This document shows positions 16,897-26,268 of a stretch of DNA of 64,000 bases, in pieces. Below the pieces are notes generated by a model that was not told the origin of the DNA, searched no databases, and saw only the letters and a list, made by a program, of their open reading frames with translations. Numbering within the stretch: the first letter of the stretch is position 1; every line of letters begins with the position of its first letter. The translations under genes and the position numbers were made by a program. Source of the DNA: G963422275 sp963422275 (lineage in GTDB: Bacteria; Pseudomonadota; Alphaproteobacteria; Rhodobacterales; Rhodobacteraceae); contig OY729418.1 of NCBI GenBank assembly GCA_963422275.1, positions 2,790,001-2,854,000 of the forward strand, read 5' to 3'.

Positions 16897-18393
16897 ATGA
16901 ACGCAACTGCATTCGGCACGCTTGCGGCGGCGCTTGCTCTGTCGCTGGCCCATCCCGCAACCGCAACGGACTGCGACAAATGGAACACGCTTGCATTTGA
17001 GGGCGCATCCATTGAAATTGTGCGGGGCTGTCTGTCCGCTGGCGCCGACCCGAACGCGCGCACCGAGGACGGCATGACGCCCCTTCACTACGCGGCGGGA
17101 TTGAGCGAACACCCGGAGATTGTCGGGACATTGCTGGAGGCCGGCGCCGACCTGAACGCGCGCACCAAGTACGGCTTGACGCCCCTTCACACCGCGGCGG
17201 GATGGAGCGCTCGCCCGGAGGTTGTCGGGGCATTGCTGGAGGCCGGCGCCAACCCGAACGCGCGCGCCAAGGACGGCGATACGCCCCTTCACCTCGCGGC
17301 GAGAACGAGCAAACACCCGGAGGTTGTCGGGGCATTGGTGGAGGCCGGCGCCAACCCGAACGCGCGCGACGAGGACGGCGAGACGCCCCTTCACGGCGCG
17401 GTGAAATGGTACAATCACCCGGAGGTTGTCGGGGCATTGCTGGAGGCTGGCGCCGACCCGAACGCGCGCATCGAGGACGGCATGACGCCCCTTCACCGCG
17501 CGGCGAGATCGAGCGAACACCCGGAGGTTGTCGGGGCATTGCTGGAGGCCGGTGCCGACCTGAACGCGCGCACCAAGTACGGCTGGACACCCCTTCACTA
17601 CGCGGCGGGATGGAGCGACCACCCGGAGGTTGTCGGGGCATTGCTGGAGGCCGGCGCCGACCTGAACGCGCGCGACAACGAGTACGGCTGGACACCCCTT
17701 CACTACGCGGCGGGATTTAGCGCTCGCCCGGAGGTTGTCGGGGCATTGCTGGAGGCCGGCGCCGACCTGAACGCGCGCGACAACGAGTACGGCTGGACGC
17801 CCCTTCGCCTCGCGGCGAGATGGAGCGCTCGCCCGGAGGTTGTCGGGGCATTGCTGGAGGCCGGCGCCGACCCGAACGCGCGCGACGGCGAGGACGGCGA
17901 GACGCCCCTTCACTACGCGGCGGGATGGAGCGACCACCCGGAGGTTGTCGGGGCATTGCTGGAGGCCGGCGCCGACCTGAACGCGCGCGACGAGGACGGC
18001 GAGACGCCCCTTCACTACGCGGCGGGATTTAGCGCTCACCCGGAGGTTGTCGGGGCATTGCTGGAGGCCGGCGCCGACCTGAACGCGCGCGACGAGGACG
18101 GCGAGACGCCCCTTCACGTCGCGGCGGGATTGAGCGAACACCCGGAGGTTGTCGGGGCATTGCTGGAGGCCGGCGCCGACCCGAACGCGCGCGACGAGGA
18201 CGGCTGGACGCCCCTTCACGTCGCGGCGGGATTGAGCGAACACCCGGAGGTTGTCGGGGCATTGCTGGAGGCCGGCGCCGACCCGAAAGCGCGCACCAAG
18301 GGCGGCAGTCTCCCATTTGATCTCGCGGACGCAAACGAGTCGCTGAGGGGAACCGAAATCCATTGGCGCCTCAACGATGCCAAATGGCAATAG
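16897..18393 (+). CDS. Secreted ankyrin-repeat protein with about 12 near-identical repeats
   Basis: 498 residues from ATG 16897 (GGAG 11 bases upstream). Residues 1-24 form a signal peptide ending HPATAT-DC. After a short non-repeat segment (residues 25-46) come twelve 34-35-residue ankyrin repeats of the form GADxNARDEDGxTPLHxAAG followed by xSxHPEVVGALLEA, closed by a degenerate capping repeat. TPLH and the hydrophobic helix positions are kept in nearly every copy. Repeats 7-9 carry a one-residue insertion. Ankyrin stacks bind proteins; export and repeat uniformity point to an extracytoplasmic target, possibly of a eukaryotic host, which is inference. IS relics on its 5' side suggest acquisition. 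Confidence 0.85.
   Translation: MNATAFGTLAAALALSLAHPATATDCDKWNTLAFEGASIEIVRGCLSAGADPNARTEDGMTPLHYAAGLSEHPEIVGTLLEAGADLNARTKYGLTPLHTAAGWSARPEVVGALLEAGANPNARAKDGDTPLHLAARTSKHPEVVGALVEAGANPNARDEDGETPLHGAVKWYNHPEVVGALLEAGADPNARIEDGMTPLHRAARSSEHPEVVGALLEAGADLNARTKYGWTPLHYAAGWSDHPEVVGALLEAGADLNARDNEYGWTPLHYAAGFSARPEVVGALLEAGADLNARDNEYGWTPLRLAARWSARPEVVGALLEAGADPNARDGEDGETPLHYAAGWSDHPEVVGALLEAGADLNARDEDGETPLHYAAGFSAHPEVVGALLEAGADLNARDEDGETPLHVAAGLSEHPEVVGALLEAGADPNARDEDGWTPLHVAAGLSEHPEVVGALLEAGADPKARTKGGSLPFDLADANESLRGTEIHWRLNDAKWQ
17036..18290 (+). repeat. Tandem 102-105-bp DNA repeats coding the ankyrin stack
   Basis: Twelve direct repeats share almost invariant blocks such as GAGGTTGTCGGGGCATTGCT and GGAGGCCGGCGCCGACC. 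Synonymous positions are also conserved across units, which indicates recent duplication or gene conversion rather than old repeats under protein selection only. Variation is concentrated at a few codons (E/D/Y/W after D-G or K-Y-G, and S-E/A/D-H/R). Confidence 0.85.
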
Positions 18394-18413
18394 CTGCCGT
18401 CATTCGTCCCCGC

Positions 18414-18440
18414 GCTTCCTGCCTGCCGCTGGCAGGAAGC
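18414..18440 (+). terminator. Hairpin after the ankyrin gene
   Basis: GCTTCCTGCC and GGCAGGAAGC are perfect 10-base arms around a 7-base loop, 21 bases after the stop codon. There is no T-tract, so intrinsic termination is uncertain; mRNA end protection is equally possible. Confidence 0.45.
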
Positions 18441-19494
18441 GGAGAGGCAGGGCGCCCGCTGTTCCGCCAGGTTCCGTCGGCGCGGCCTTGTCCTCCGGCC
18501 CAAAGGCGAGCGACACTCCCGGGCGCATCTCGGAAATTCCTTCAGGCTGGATCGCGGCAGTCTGCCCGGCCCGCCACCGGCGATCATCGCGCCCCGCGAA
18601 AACGACCGTGGAAACTGTTTGGCTCAATTTGCTCTTCGCGGGCATGGCCAGCAAACCGGTTTCCGAGCATCGATGAGCTGACGGCGGTGCGGGATTGCGC
18701 CGAGCGCGGCATTCCGCTGACGCCACCGCTTCCCGGCGGTTCGGCAGGTGTCGGACCGGCTCGCCGGGGTTGTCGGGACCGACGGAGACCTTCGCGCGCA
18801 AGGGCGAGCGGAGACTGAACCGCTGTCCGCAGCGGCAAGGTGCGCAAGCGCGGCCTCTCGCGCAACGGGCATCGACCCTGGTTGCCACCGGCCCGCCGCC
18901 GAGCGGGTGTGCGGCCCCCTGCGCATCTGGACGGCCAGCCGCCGCCGCAGTTGGATCAAGAGCTTTCTGCGACACCGCCGCCAAATGTCCTGACAACCAT
19001 TTGAGGCGGCTCCATCTCGCCACGCTCGGCAAGCGCCCATCGCCAAGCCTGCAATTCGCGAATTGAGCCAAAATAAAACAACTCGTTAGTCTCAAGTCAG
19101 TCTTGAATCGAAAAATCCATGTGCTTGGGCAACTGAACGGCCAGATGGAAACGGATTCACGTAATTGGCGTTGCCTTGGTGCAGATCTAGGTCAAGATCG
19201 TTGCAAAAGTTGGTTTGTGCTTGGTTTTGCGGTTTTCGGAGCCAGTTCCGAGGCCGGTGGTTTGGATTCCCAGCGATGACTGCGAATGCCTTCTGGCGGA
19301 GGCTTGGTGCCTGTCGTTCGTGATTTCGGTGACACGCCGGCTCTGGCGGATATGGGGCGGAATCCAGCCCTCAGGCCGGGGACAGATTCGTTTGGACATT
19401 GGTTTGACAGAACAGTCCAAAAGCGGGACAAGATTCGTTTCGAAGACAGGGTCAAGGAATCGGATGCAGAACACGACAAATTCGAGGTCGAAAA
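18441..19494. other. 1-kb stretch without a recognisable gene
   Basis: The first 600 bases are GC-rich with overlapping short open frames on both strands, none of which shows a known family; the pattern fits decayed transposon DNA. The last 400 bases are less GC-rich and should hold the promoter of the agmatinase-family gene, which has GAGG eight bases before its ATG. Confidence 0.35.
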
Positions 19495-20454
19495 ATGACA
19501 GTTAAGAAGCCAACGCAATTCAATCAGCCGCTTGGCGGCAACGCAATGCCGCGCTTTGGCGGGCCCGCCACTATGATGAGATTGCCGTTTCAAGAAAATG
19601 CCTCGGGACTAGACGCCTGCTTTGTCGGCATCCCGCTGGACATTGGAACTTCCAACCGACCTGGAACGCGATACGGTCCCAGGCAAATCCGGGCCGAGAG
19701 CTGTCTGTTCAGGCCCTACAACATGGGCACGGGAGCCGCGCCGTTCGAAAACCTGCAGGTTGCAGACATTGGGGACATTGCAATCAATACCTACAATATG
19801 AGCGCAACCTGCGACATCGTCACCGAGGAGATAGCGACCATACTGCGGACTGGTGCCGTACCATTGATTCTGGGCGGTGATCACACGCTTACCTACCCCG
19901 TACTGCGCGGTTACTTGGAAAGCCACGGGTCCGTCGCGCTGATTCACGTCGACGCGCATGCCGATACCTCCGATGACATGTTTGGGGAGAAGGTGGCGCA
20001 TGGAACTCCTTTTCGGCGTGCCTACGAGGAGAACCTGATCATTCCGGAAAAGACATTTCAGATCGGGCTTCGCGGCACTGGCTATTCTGCGGAAGACCAT
20101 GACTGGGGTCGGGAGCGCGGTTTCCAGGTCGTGCCTGCGGAAGAATGCTGGCACAAATCGATGGGACCTCTGATGGACCGAGTGCGCAAAACCGTCGGCG
20201 ATTCGCCGGTGTACATATCTTACGACATTGACAGCCTTGATCCGGCCTATGCGCCGGGAACGGGCACTCCCGAAATCGGCGGCCTGACGACAATCCAGGC
20301 TCTTGAGATTATTCGAGGCTGTCGTGGGTTGAACATAGTCGGCTGCGACTTGGTCGAGGTGTCGCCACCTTACGATCCAAGCGGCAACACTTCACTCGTG
20401 GGCGCCAACCTGCTTTTCGAGATGCTATGCGCACTTCCCAGCGCGCGCGGTTGA
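19495..20454 (+). CDS. speB: Agmatinase-family ureohydrolase
   Basis: 319 residues. Binuclear manganese ligands are all visible: GGDHT, DAHADT and YDIDSLDPAYAPGTGTPE, with FVGIPLDIGTSNRPGTRYGP near the N-terminus and CDLVEVSPPYDPSGNTS near the C-terminus. The enzyme releases urea from a guanidino compound: agmatine giving putrescine, or guanidinobutyrate or guanidinopropionate giving the omega-amino acid. Substrate within the family cannot be told from these motifs. The class III aminotransferase 1.3 kb downstream could act on the amine produced. GAGG (19482-19485) supports the ATG. Confidence 0.88.
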   Translation: MTVKKPTQFNQPLGGNAMPRFGGPATMMRLPFQENASGLDACFVGIPLDIGTSNRPGTRYGPRQIRAESCLFRPYNMGTGAAPFENLQVADIGDIAINTYNMSATCDIVTEEIATILRTGAVPLILGGDHTLTYPVLRGYLESHGSVALIHVDAHADTSDDMFGEKVAHGTPFRRAYEENLIIPEKTFQIGLRGTGYSAEDHDWGRERGFQVVPAEECWHKSMGPLMDRVRKTVGDSPVYISYDIDSLDPAYAPGTGTPEIGGLTTIQALEIIRGCRGLNIVGCDLVEVSPPYDPSGNTSLVGANLLFEMLCALPSARG

Positions 20455-20488
20455 ACATTGGTGTTCGGAACGAGAAACTGGCTGCCCA

Positions 20489-21154
20489 CTAGGGTGCGCT
20501 ATTGAGTGCGGGGTAGTATGGAGTTCCCCAATTCAGGTCCGGATGCTCCATCATGAGATCGACAAATATTGGCACAAGAAAGCCAAGAATTGCGGTTCCA
20601 TCTCTTACTTGACTGCGATTGAGACTGCTGCCCCAAGTCGCCCCACCATGAATCAATTGGTTCCGAAGCACATACAGTCGATCAAAGAGCTCGCTGAGAA
20701 TAGTGACCGAGTCGGTCTTGGTAAATGCCTTCATGATCCTTCTGTTGCTGGCCTGAAACTTGCCTTCCCAGTTCTCGAATCCCCTGTCCTTGTTGACAGA
20801 ACGCCAGAATGGCTGGAACACAAACTTGTTTCTCAAGAGCACCCTGATTGAATCGGAAAATCTGTCCCAAATGGCTGAGAACACACGGTTTTCCCGGTCG
20901 AGATCGATTATTGACCTGAAGTAGGAGTTTATCACGCTTCTCTCGCCTGTCTTGATCCCACCGAAGCCATCGCTATGATAAATTGCGTTGAACGAGATCC
21001 AGTAGCATATGAATGCGGTATCGTGATCGTTGTTGGCAAATGCATGCTCGGCTCGAGCAATCCAGCTTATTGATCGGTGTATCCGAAGATCGAGATTTTT
21101 AGAGAATCCTCCCCGGATTTCACGGTGCTTTTCTTTTAGTTCAGAGGCATTCAT
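20489..21154 (-). CDS. HEPN-like protein of unknown function
   Basis: 221 residues, mostly helical. The C-terminal half has RLYVLRNQLIHGGATWGSS, an R-x4-H motif (R164, H169) followed by G-G, as in HEPN domains related to Apea-like proteins. An upstream segment, AEHAFANNDHDTAFICYWISFNAIY, resembles the first HEPN helices. HEPN proteins with an intact R-x4-6-H are often RNases in toxin-antitoxin or antiviral systems, but many stand-alone ones are unstudied. No partner nucleotidyltransferase or antitoxin lies next to it; it converges on the ureohydrolase gene (35 bases apart). Base composition is lower in GC than its neighbours, suggesting transfer. Confidence 0.6.
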   Translation of the reverse strand: MNASELKEKHREIRGGFSKNLDLRIHRSISWIARAEHAFANNDHDTAFICYWISFNAIYHSDGFGGIKTGERSVINSYFRSIIDLDRENRVFSAIWDRFSDSIRVLLRNKFVFQPFWRSVNKDRGFENWEGKFQASNRRIMKAFTKTDSVTILSELFDRLYVLRNQLIHGGATWGSSLNRSQVRDGTAILGFLVPIFVDLMMEHPDLNWGTPYYPALNSAP

Positions 21155-21700
21155 ATTACTGGTTCGATCTCCAAAAAGCAGTTCACTTTAGTTCATTCAT
21201 TTGGAGCCTGCAATTGATCCAGGCGCGAACTCCAAGGCAATCGCTTTTGGAAATTTCGATGTTCCTTTTTTGGTCGGCGATGCATTGTGCCTGCAAACAG
21301 CAACCCAGAAGCAGGTATCATGCGGTTTTTTTCGTTTTTCTTGAAGGGGCTGAGTGTACCACGCGCCGTAACCTCGCGAGATAACGGCCATTGCACTCCC
21401 TTGCATCGTTTCTGGTGGCGGGGATGTGCGGCACGCAGAGGCCGGACAGAGCAAGAAAGGGTTTCCGCGCCGTTTCACGAAGCCCGAGCGCAGGGTCCCG
21501 ATCCACGGCGCATTCTCCGACCTGTTCGTCACGATTCCTCCGCGCAATCTTCAGTCGACACAGGTCCGGCCAGCCTCGGACTGGGCCGAGCGTCTTGGCA
21601 TGGCCGCAAGCTGCTGTTGGAATTTGGCTTTGCCAAAGACACACTTCGGCGTTAACACCCGCGCACGCCACCCTAAGGGCAGAAGATTCGATTGCGAAAG
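21155..21700. other. Intergenic region upstream of the aminotransferase
   Basis: About 545 bases. The left part carries the promoter of the HEPN-like gene (minus strand) and is AT-rich, with runs of T near 21327-21345. The right part is GC-rich with short open frames in the plus direction that I do not recognise. No RNA gene or repeat seen. Confidence 0.35.
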
Positions 21701-23059
21701 ATGCCAATGAGAGACTCCAACTACCTCATAGAGAACAACGCACGATACAACTGGCACCCGATGGCGCATCCAGCGGAAGGTTCCAGCAATCCGCCGCCGA
21801 TCATTGTCGGGGGTTCGGGAGTTCGAATAACCGACCTTAGCGGCAATCAGTTCATCGATGCGGTTGGCGGCTTGTGGAACGTCAATCTTGGGTACTCATG
21901 CCACCCGGTGAAGGACGCAATAGCAGCGCAACTTCAGAAGTTGCCCTACTATTCGACGTTCAGGGGCAGCACCAATGACAAGGTGATCGAGCTTTCGCAG
22001 ATACTGACCGACTTCTTCTCCGACGAGGGGATGGCAAGAGCCTTCTTCACGTCAGGAGGGTCGGATAGCGTCGAGACGGCTCTGAGGCTTGCTCGCCAGT
22101 ACCACAAGATACGCGGCGATTCCGCCCGGGTCAAGTTCATCAGCCTCGTCAACGGCTACCATGGAACGCATTTCGGTGCAGCGAGCGTGAACGGGAATCC
22201 GCGGTTTCGGGCAATGTACGAACCTTTGCTGCCGGAGTGTTTCCATATCCCCTCACCGTACACGTACAGGAATCCTTTTGGCGAGGAAGACTCCGAAAAA
22301 CTGGCTGGTCTTTGCATTGCCGCCCTCGAAAGCACGATCGCGTTTCAAGGCGCAGGCACGGTTGCCGCGTTCATCATGGAGCCGATACCGGGCGCGGGGG
22401 GCGTCATCGTCCCGCACCGAAGTTTCATGCCCAAGGTGCGCGAGATTTGCGACAAGAATGGAATTCTGCTGATATCGGACGAAGTGATCACGGGGTTCGG
22501 GCGCGCCGGGAATTGGAGCGGCTCGCGCCTTTGGGGCGTGAAGCCTGACATGATGACAATCGCGAAGGCCATCACCAATGGTTACTTCCCGTTTGGCGCG
22601 GCGCTGCTGTCGGAACGTGTTGCCGAAGTGTTCGAGAACGAGCGAGATGGGGCTGGGTGGATCGGTCACGGATACACCTATACGGGACATCCCGTCGGTG
22701 CCGCTGCTGCCATCGCATGCATCAACGAAACGGTTCGCTTGAACGTCCCGGATAACGCGGCCGTTCGTGGACGGGAACTCCATACAGGATTGCAGCGGCT
22801 CAAGGACAAGCATGAAATTGTCGGCGATGTCCGAGGAGGGAAGGGACTGATGCTTGCAATGGAACTCGTGTCCGACAGGTACGCAAAAATTCCCTTGGGC
22901 AAGGACCAGATGGACAGAATCCATGACGCTATTCTCAAGGCCGGCGTGATGGTTAGGGTGTCCGGTTCCAACATAATTCTTTCTCCGCCACTGGTTATTT
23001 CGTCATCGGAAGCGGAAGCAATCCTGGCGGCAGTGGACGAAGGGCTATCCACCATCTAG
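21701..23059 (+). CDS. Class III pyridoxal-phosphate aminotransferase (omega-amine:pyruvate type)
   Basis: About 452 residues. Family landmarks: GGLWNVNLGYSCHPVK, the cofactor phosphate site FTSGGSDSVETALRLAR, VNGYHGTHFGAASVNG, the aspartate in ISDEVITGFGRAG, and the Schiff-base lysine in MTIAKAITNGYFPFGA. Closest in style to putrescine/beta-alanine:pyruvate transaminases such as SpuC. Together with the ureohydrolase upstream it may catabolise a diamine or omega-amino acid. The start is ambiguous among TTG 21692, ATG 21701 and ATG 21707; none has a strong ribosome binding site. Confidence 0.82.
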   Translation: MPMRDSNYLIENNARYNWHPMAHPAEGSSNPPPIIVGGSGVRITDLSGNQFIDAVGGLWNVNLGYSCHPVKDAIAAQLQKLPYYSTFRGSTNDKVIELSQILTDFFSDEGMARAFFTSGGSDSVETALRLARQYHKIRGDSARVKFISLVNGYHGTHFGAASVNGNPRFRAMYEPLLPECFHIPSPYTYRNPFGEEDSEKLAGLCIAALESTIAFQGAGTVAAFIMEPIPGAGGVIVPHRSFMPKVREICDKNGILLISDEVITGFGRAGNWSGSRLWGVKPDMMTIAKAITNGYFPFGAALLSERVAEVFENERDGAGWIGHGYTYTGHPVGAAAAIACINETVRLNVPDNAAVRGRELHTGLQRLKDKHEIVGDVRGGKGLMLAMELVSDRYAKIPLGKDQMDRIHDAILKAGVMVRVSGSNIILSPPLVISSSEAEAILAAVDEGLSTI

Positions 23060-23230
23060 TTGCCGGACTGTCCACCGGATAAAGCGATCCAGTTGATCCG
23101 CACGCCCGAAGGAATCCGAATGCGCGAGCGTCGAGCTGTTTCTGCATGACGGTTCTCATCTGACTGGTGGAAATCACCTTCACGGCGATGTATCTGATAA
23201 TGCAGTCCAAGGGAGCTGAGCTTCAAGTTC

Positions 23231-23617
23231 ATGCCGCATCTTAGCGTTGAATACTCTTCCAATCTGGATATCCTTGTTGATATGGGCGTTTTCTGTGACA
23301 CTCTTCGGGAGGCCGCAATCAAATCCGGGATATTCCCTCTGGCCGGTGTGAGAGTGCGTGCAACTCGATGTGACCATTGCTCAATTGCGGATGGAGACCC
23401 GCAGCACGGATTCATCGACATCGAGATCCGTCTGAGAGCTGGAAGACCGTTGCATGCTCGAGTCGAGGCAACCAACAGGATATTTGCAGCCGCCAAGAGC
23501 TTCCTGCAGCCGCTATTGAATTCCCATCCCTTGGCCCTGTCCATGGAGATGAGAGAAATCGATCCCATGCTGAGTCCCAAGACGAACTCCATTCGAAAGC
23601 ATTTGGCGGACGGCTGA
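23231..23617 (+). CDS. hpaF: 5-carboxymethyl-2-hydroxymuconate delta-isomerase
   Basis: 128 residues, beginning MPHLSVEYSSNLD. The N-terminal proline after the initiator Met is the catalytic base in this tautomerase-superfamily enzyme. Further motifs typical of CHMI are PLAGVRVRATRCDHCSIADG and FIDIEIRLRAGR. It isomerises the product of ring cleavage and oxidation in the homoprotocatechuate pathway. It is followed two bases later by hpaE, then hpaD, so the order is F-E-D in one operon. Confidence 0.88.
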   Translation: MPHLSVEYSSNLDILVDMGVFCDTLREAAIKSGIFPLAGVRVRATRCDHCSIADGDPQHGFIDIEIRLRAGRPLHARVEATNRIFAAAKSFLQPLLNSHPLALSMEMREIDPMLSPKTNSIRKHLADG

Positions 23618-23619
23618 TC

Positions 23620-25131
23620 ATGGCAGAACTGGAGGCAAACACTGCAAAGCTTGACGAACACCTGCGAGGTTTCCGGGAGTCGGGCGTTCGGAACCGAATC
23701 GGAGGCGTTTGGCTTGAATCCGAGTCGGGCAGAACTTTCACGACGAGTTCCCCGGTGGATCTGAGTCCGATCTCGAGCGTGGCCAAGGGATCGGCAAAGG
23801 ATATCGATCAGGCCGCCGCCGCTGCAAGAGAGGCGTTCCCGGAGTGGCGGGACATGGCAGCTTCGAAACGCAAGAGCATTCTCCACTGCGTTGCAGATGG
23901 AATTGTCGCGCAGGCGGAGAGAATAGCCTTGTGCGAATGTTGGGACACCGGTCAGGCCATCAGGTTCATGTCCAAGGCGGCTCTCCGCGGTGCCGAGAAT
24001 TTCAGGTACTATGCCGACATGGCGCCGTCGGCACGCAACGGGCAGACGCTTCCTTCGCAGACGCTGCTGAATGTCACAACCCGAGTTCCCATTGGACCGG
24101 TGGGCGTCATTACACCTTGGAACACCCCTTTCATGCTGTCGACTTGGAAGATCGCGCCGGCGTTGGCTGCAGGATGCACTGTCGTGCACAAACCGGCCGA
24201 GCTGTCGCCCGTCACCGCCTCGATTCTTGTGGAGATCGCCGAAGAAGCAGGGCTTCCGGTGGGCGTCCTGAACGTCGTCAACGGATTCGGCGAAGAGGCT
24301 GGACGGGCCTTGACCGAACATCCGGACATTCGTGCAATTGCCTTTGTGGGTGAAAGCCGGACTGGGTCGGAAATCATGAAGCAGGGGGCCGCGACGCTAA
24401 AGCGGGTCCATTTTGAACTGGGAGGGAAGAACCCGGTCATTGTTTTCGATGATGCGGATCTGGACCGTGCGCTGGATGCTACGGTGTTCATGATCTATTC
24501 CTTGAACGGCGAGCGGTGCACGTCCTCAAGCAGGCTGCTCGTGCAGGACTCGATAGCGGACGCGTTTCTTGAAAGGCTTGCTGCGAGGGTGCGCAATATC
24601 CGCGTTGGGAATCCGCTGGATCCTGCCACGGAGATCGGACCTCTGATTCATCCGGCCCATCTTGACAAGGTCTCGTCCTACTTCGAGACCGCGCAGGATG
24701 AGGGAGCGGAGATCGCCGTCGGCGGAAACCGGATCGACGGTTCGGGGTGCTATGTGGAGCCAACTCTCTTTCGCGGTGTCACGCCCGAAATGCGGATTTC
24801 CCAAGAGGAAATCTTCGGTCCGGTGCTTGCCGCGATGCGATTCGAGAGCGAGGACCAAGCCATCTCGATTGCCAACGATGTGCGGTACGGCCTTGCAGGC
24901 TATGTCTGGACCAACGACATAACGCGTGCACTAAGGGTAGCAGGTGCGCTCGAGGCAGGGATGATTTGGGTAAATTCGGAGAATGTCAGGCATTTGCCCA
25001 CGCCGTTCGGTGGTGCCAAGGACAGTGGAATCGGGCGAGACGGCGGCGACTGGTCCTTCGAGTTCTACATGGAACAGAAGCATGTCGGGTTTGCGCTCGG
25101 CCGCCACGGCATCCCAAGACTCGGCGTGTGA
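23620..25131 (+). CDS. hpaE: 5-carboxymethyl-2-hydroxymuconate semialdehyde dehydrogenase
   Basis: 503 residues from ATG 23620, two bases after the hpaF stop; the frame is open upstream but only inside hpaF. Aldehyde dehydrogenase motifs: GVITPWNTPFMLSTWK, FELGGKNPVIVFDDADL (general-base Glu) and GERCTSSSRLL (catalytic Cys). The C-terminal HLPTPFGGAKDSGIGRDGGD matches HpaE-type enzymes. It oxidises the semialdehyde made by the HpaD dioxygenase. Function follows from its tight linkage with hpaF and hpaD. Confidence 0.88.
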   Translation: MAELEANTAKLDEHLRGFRESGVRNRIGGVWLESESGRTFTTSSPVDLSPISSVAKGSAKDIDQAAAAAREAFPEWRDMAASKRKSILHCVADGIVAQAERIALCECWDTGQAIRFMSKAALRGAENFRYYADMAPSARNGQTLPSQTLLNVTTRVPIGPVGVITPWNTPFMLSTWKIAPALAAGCTVVHKPAELSPVTASILVEIAEEAGLPVGVLNVVNGFGEEAGRALTEHPDIRAIAFVGESRTGSEIMKQGAATLKRVHFELGGKNPVIVFDDADLDRALDATVFMIYSLNGERCTSSSRLLVQDSIADAFLERLAARVRNIRVGNPLDPATEIGPLIHPAHLDKVSSYFETAQDEGAEIAVGGNRIDGSGCYVEPTLFRGVTPEMRISQEEIFGPVLAAMRFESEDQAISIANDVRYGLAGYVWTNDITRALRVAGALEAGMIWVNSENVRHLPTPFGGAKDSGIGRDGGDWSFEFYMEQKHVGFALGRHGIPRLGV

Positions 25132-25147
25132 GGAAAGGGGCTGACAG

Positions 25148-26128
25148 ATGAGTGACTCGACTCGACTGTTTCATCCTCCGTTCAACATCATTCGTCTCAG
25201 CCATGTCGAATTGGCTGTTCGAGACCTGGAGGCATCGAAACGATTCTACGTCGACACTTTGGGACTGGTCTTGAGCGCGGAAGACGACGGACATGTCTAT
25301 CTCCGCGCAATGGAGGAGCGCGGGCACCACTGCATAGCGCTGACCAGATCGCAGGAGGTTTGTGCGAGAGCCTTGGGATTCAAGCTGTTCGGCGAAGAGG
25401 ATCTCGATAGCGTCGAGACATTCTTCAGGAGCAAGGGCCTTTCGGTCAATTTGATGCAACGCCCGTACATGGGAAGGGTCCTGCGTGTCGAAGATCCGTG
25501 GGGTGTGCCGTTGGAATTCTACACACGAATGGACCGGCTCGCACCGATGCACCAGCAATACAGCCTCTACCGTGGCGTGAAGCCGCTTCGCATAGACCAT
25601 GTCAATCTGTTTTCAGCCGACGTCGACAGTGCGGCACGATTTTACGGCGAGATGGGATTCCGGCTCACCGAGTACACTGAAGACGAGGAATCCGGTCGCA
25701 AGTGGGCGGCTTGGATGCAGCGAAAGGGCAATGTCCACGACATAGCCTTCACGAACGGAACAGGCCCGCGGCTCCACCATGTGGCGTTTTGGGTTCCCAC
25801 ACCTCTCAACATAATCGAACTGCTCGATTTGATGTCGACAACGGGTTACCTTGACTGCATCGAGCGCGGTCCAGGTCGCCACGGCATCTCGAATGCCTTC
25901 TTTCTCTACGTGCTCGATCCTGACGGTCACAGAATCGAGCTCTATTGCTCGGACTACCAGACAATTGACCCTGATCATGAGCCAATAAAGTGGGATCTAA
26001 AAGACCCTCGCCGCCAGACGCTCTGGGGAGCCAAGGCTCCTCGCTCGTGGTTCGAGGACGGCACAGCGTTTGCTGGTGTGGATGTGTGTGAGCCGGTGCA
26101 CGCCGGTACGCCGTTAGTCGCTCCCTAG
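25148..26128 (+). CDS. hpaD: 3,4-dihydroxyphenylacetate 2,3-dioxygenase (type I extradiol)
   Basis: 326 residues with two vicinal-oxygen-chelate modules. The iron or manganese ligands are recognisable as His in RIDHVNLFSADV, His in RLHHVAFWVP and Glu in HRIELYCSDY. GHRIELY with preceding FFLYVLDPD is typical of the Brevibacterium/Arthrobacter homoprotocatechuate dioxygenases rather than the type II HpaD of enteric bacteria. It opens the ring of homoprotocatechuate. The rest of the pathway (decarboxylase/isomerase hpaG, hydratase hpaH, aldolase hpaI and the hpaBC hydroxylase) is not in the window. Confidence 0.9.
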   Translation: MSDSTRLFHPPFNIIRLSHVELAVRDLEASKRFYVDTLGLVLSAEDDGHVYLRAMEERGHHCIALTRSQEVCARALGFKLFGEEDLDSVETFFRSKGLSVNLMQRPYMGRVLRVEDPWGVPLEFYTRMDRLAPMHQQYSLYRGVKPLRIDHVNLFSADVDSAARFYGEMGFRLTEYTEDEESGRKWAAWMQRKGNVHDIAFTNGTGPRLHHVAFWVPTPLNIIELLDLMSTTGYLDCIERGPGRHGISNAFFLYVLDPDGHRIELYCSDYQTIDPDHEPIKWDLKDPRRQTLWGAKAPRSWFEDGTAFAGVDVCEPVHAGTPLVAP

Positions 26129-26268
26129 CCAACAACTTGACCAGCCGACCGGCTGTTTCGGGTGCAGCGTTCACACTTGGCGGATAGCGGATTCATTGGT
26201 ATCAAAACTGTTGCATGCCGCCGTTCTCCCAAGGTTGCGAAGTGAGACGGCATGTTTGACATTTCCGA

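Noticed and set aside
16741..18390. A 549-residue open frame on the minus strand through the ankyrin gene
   Set aside because: It is a by-product of the GC-rich tandem repeats, has no start signal, and the plus-strand frame has a signal peptide and clear ankyrin motifs.
18414..18470. A third copy of the IS5 right end (GCAGGAAGCGGAGAGGCAGG)
   Set aside because: Only about 20 bases resemble the other copies and no transposase frame continues; the hairpin explains part of the match.
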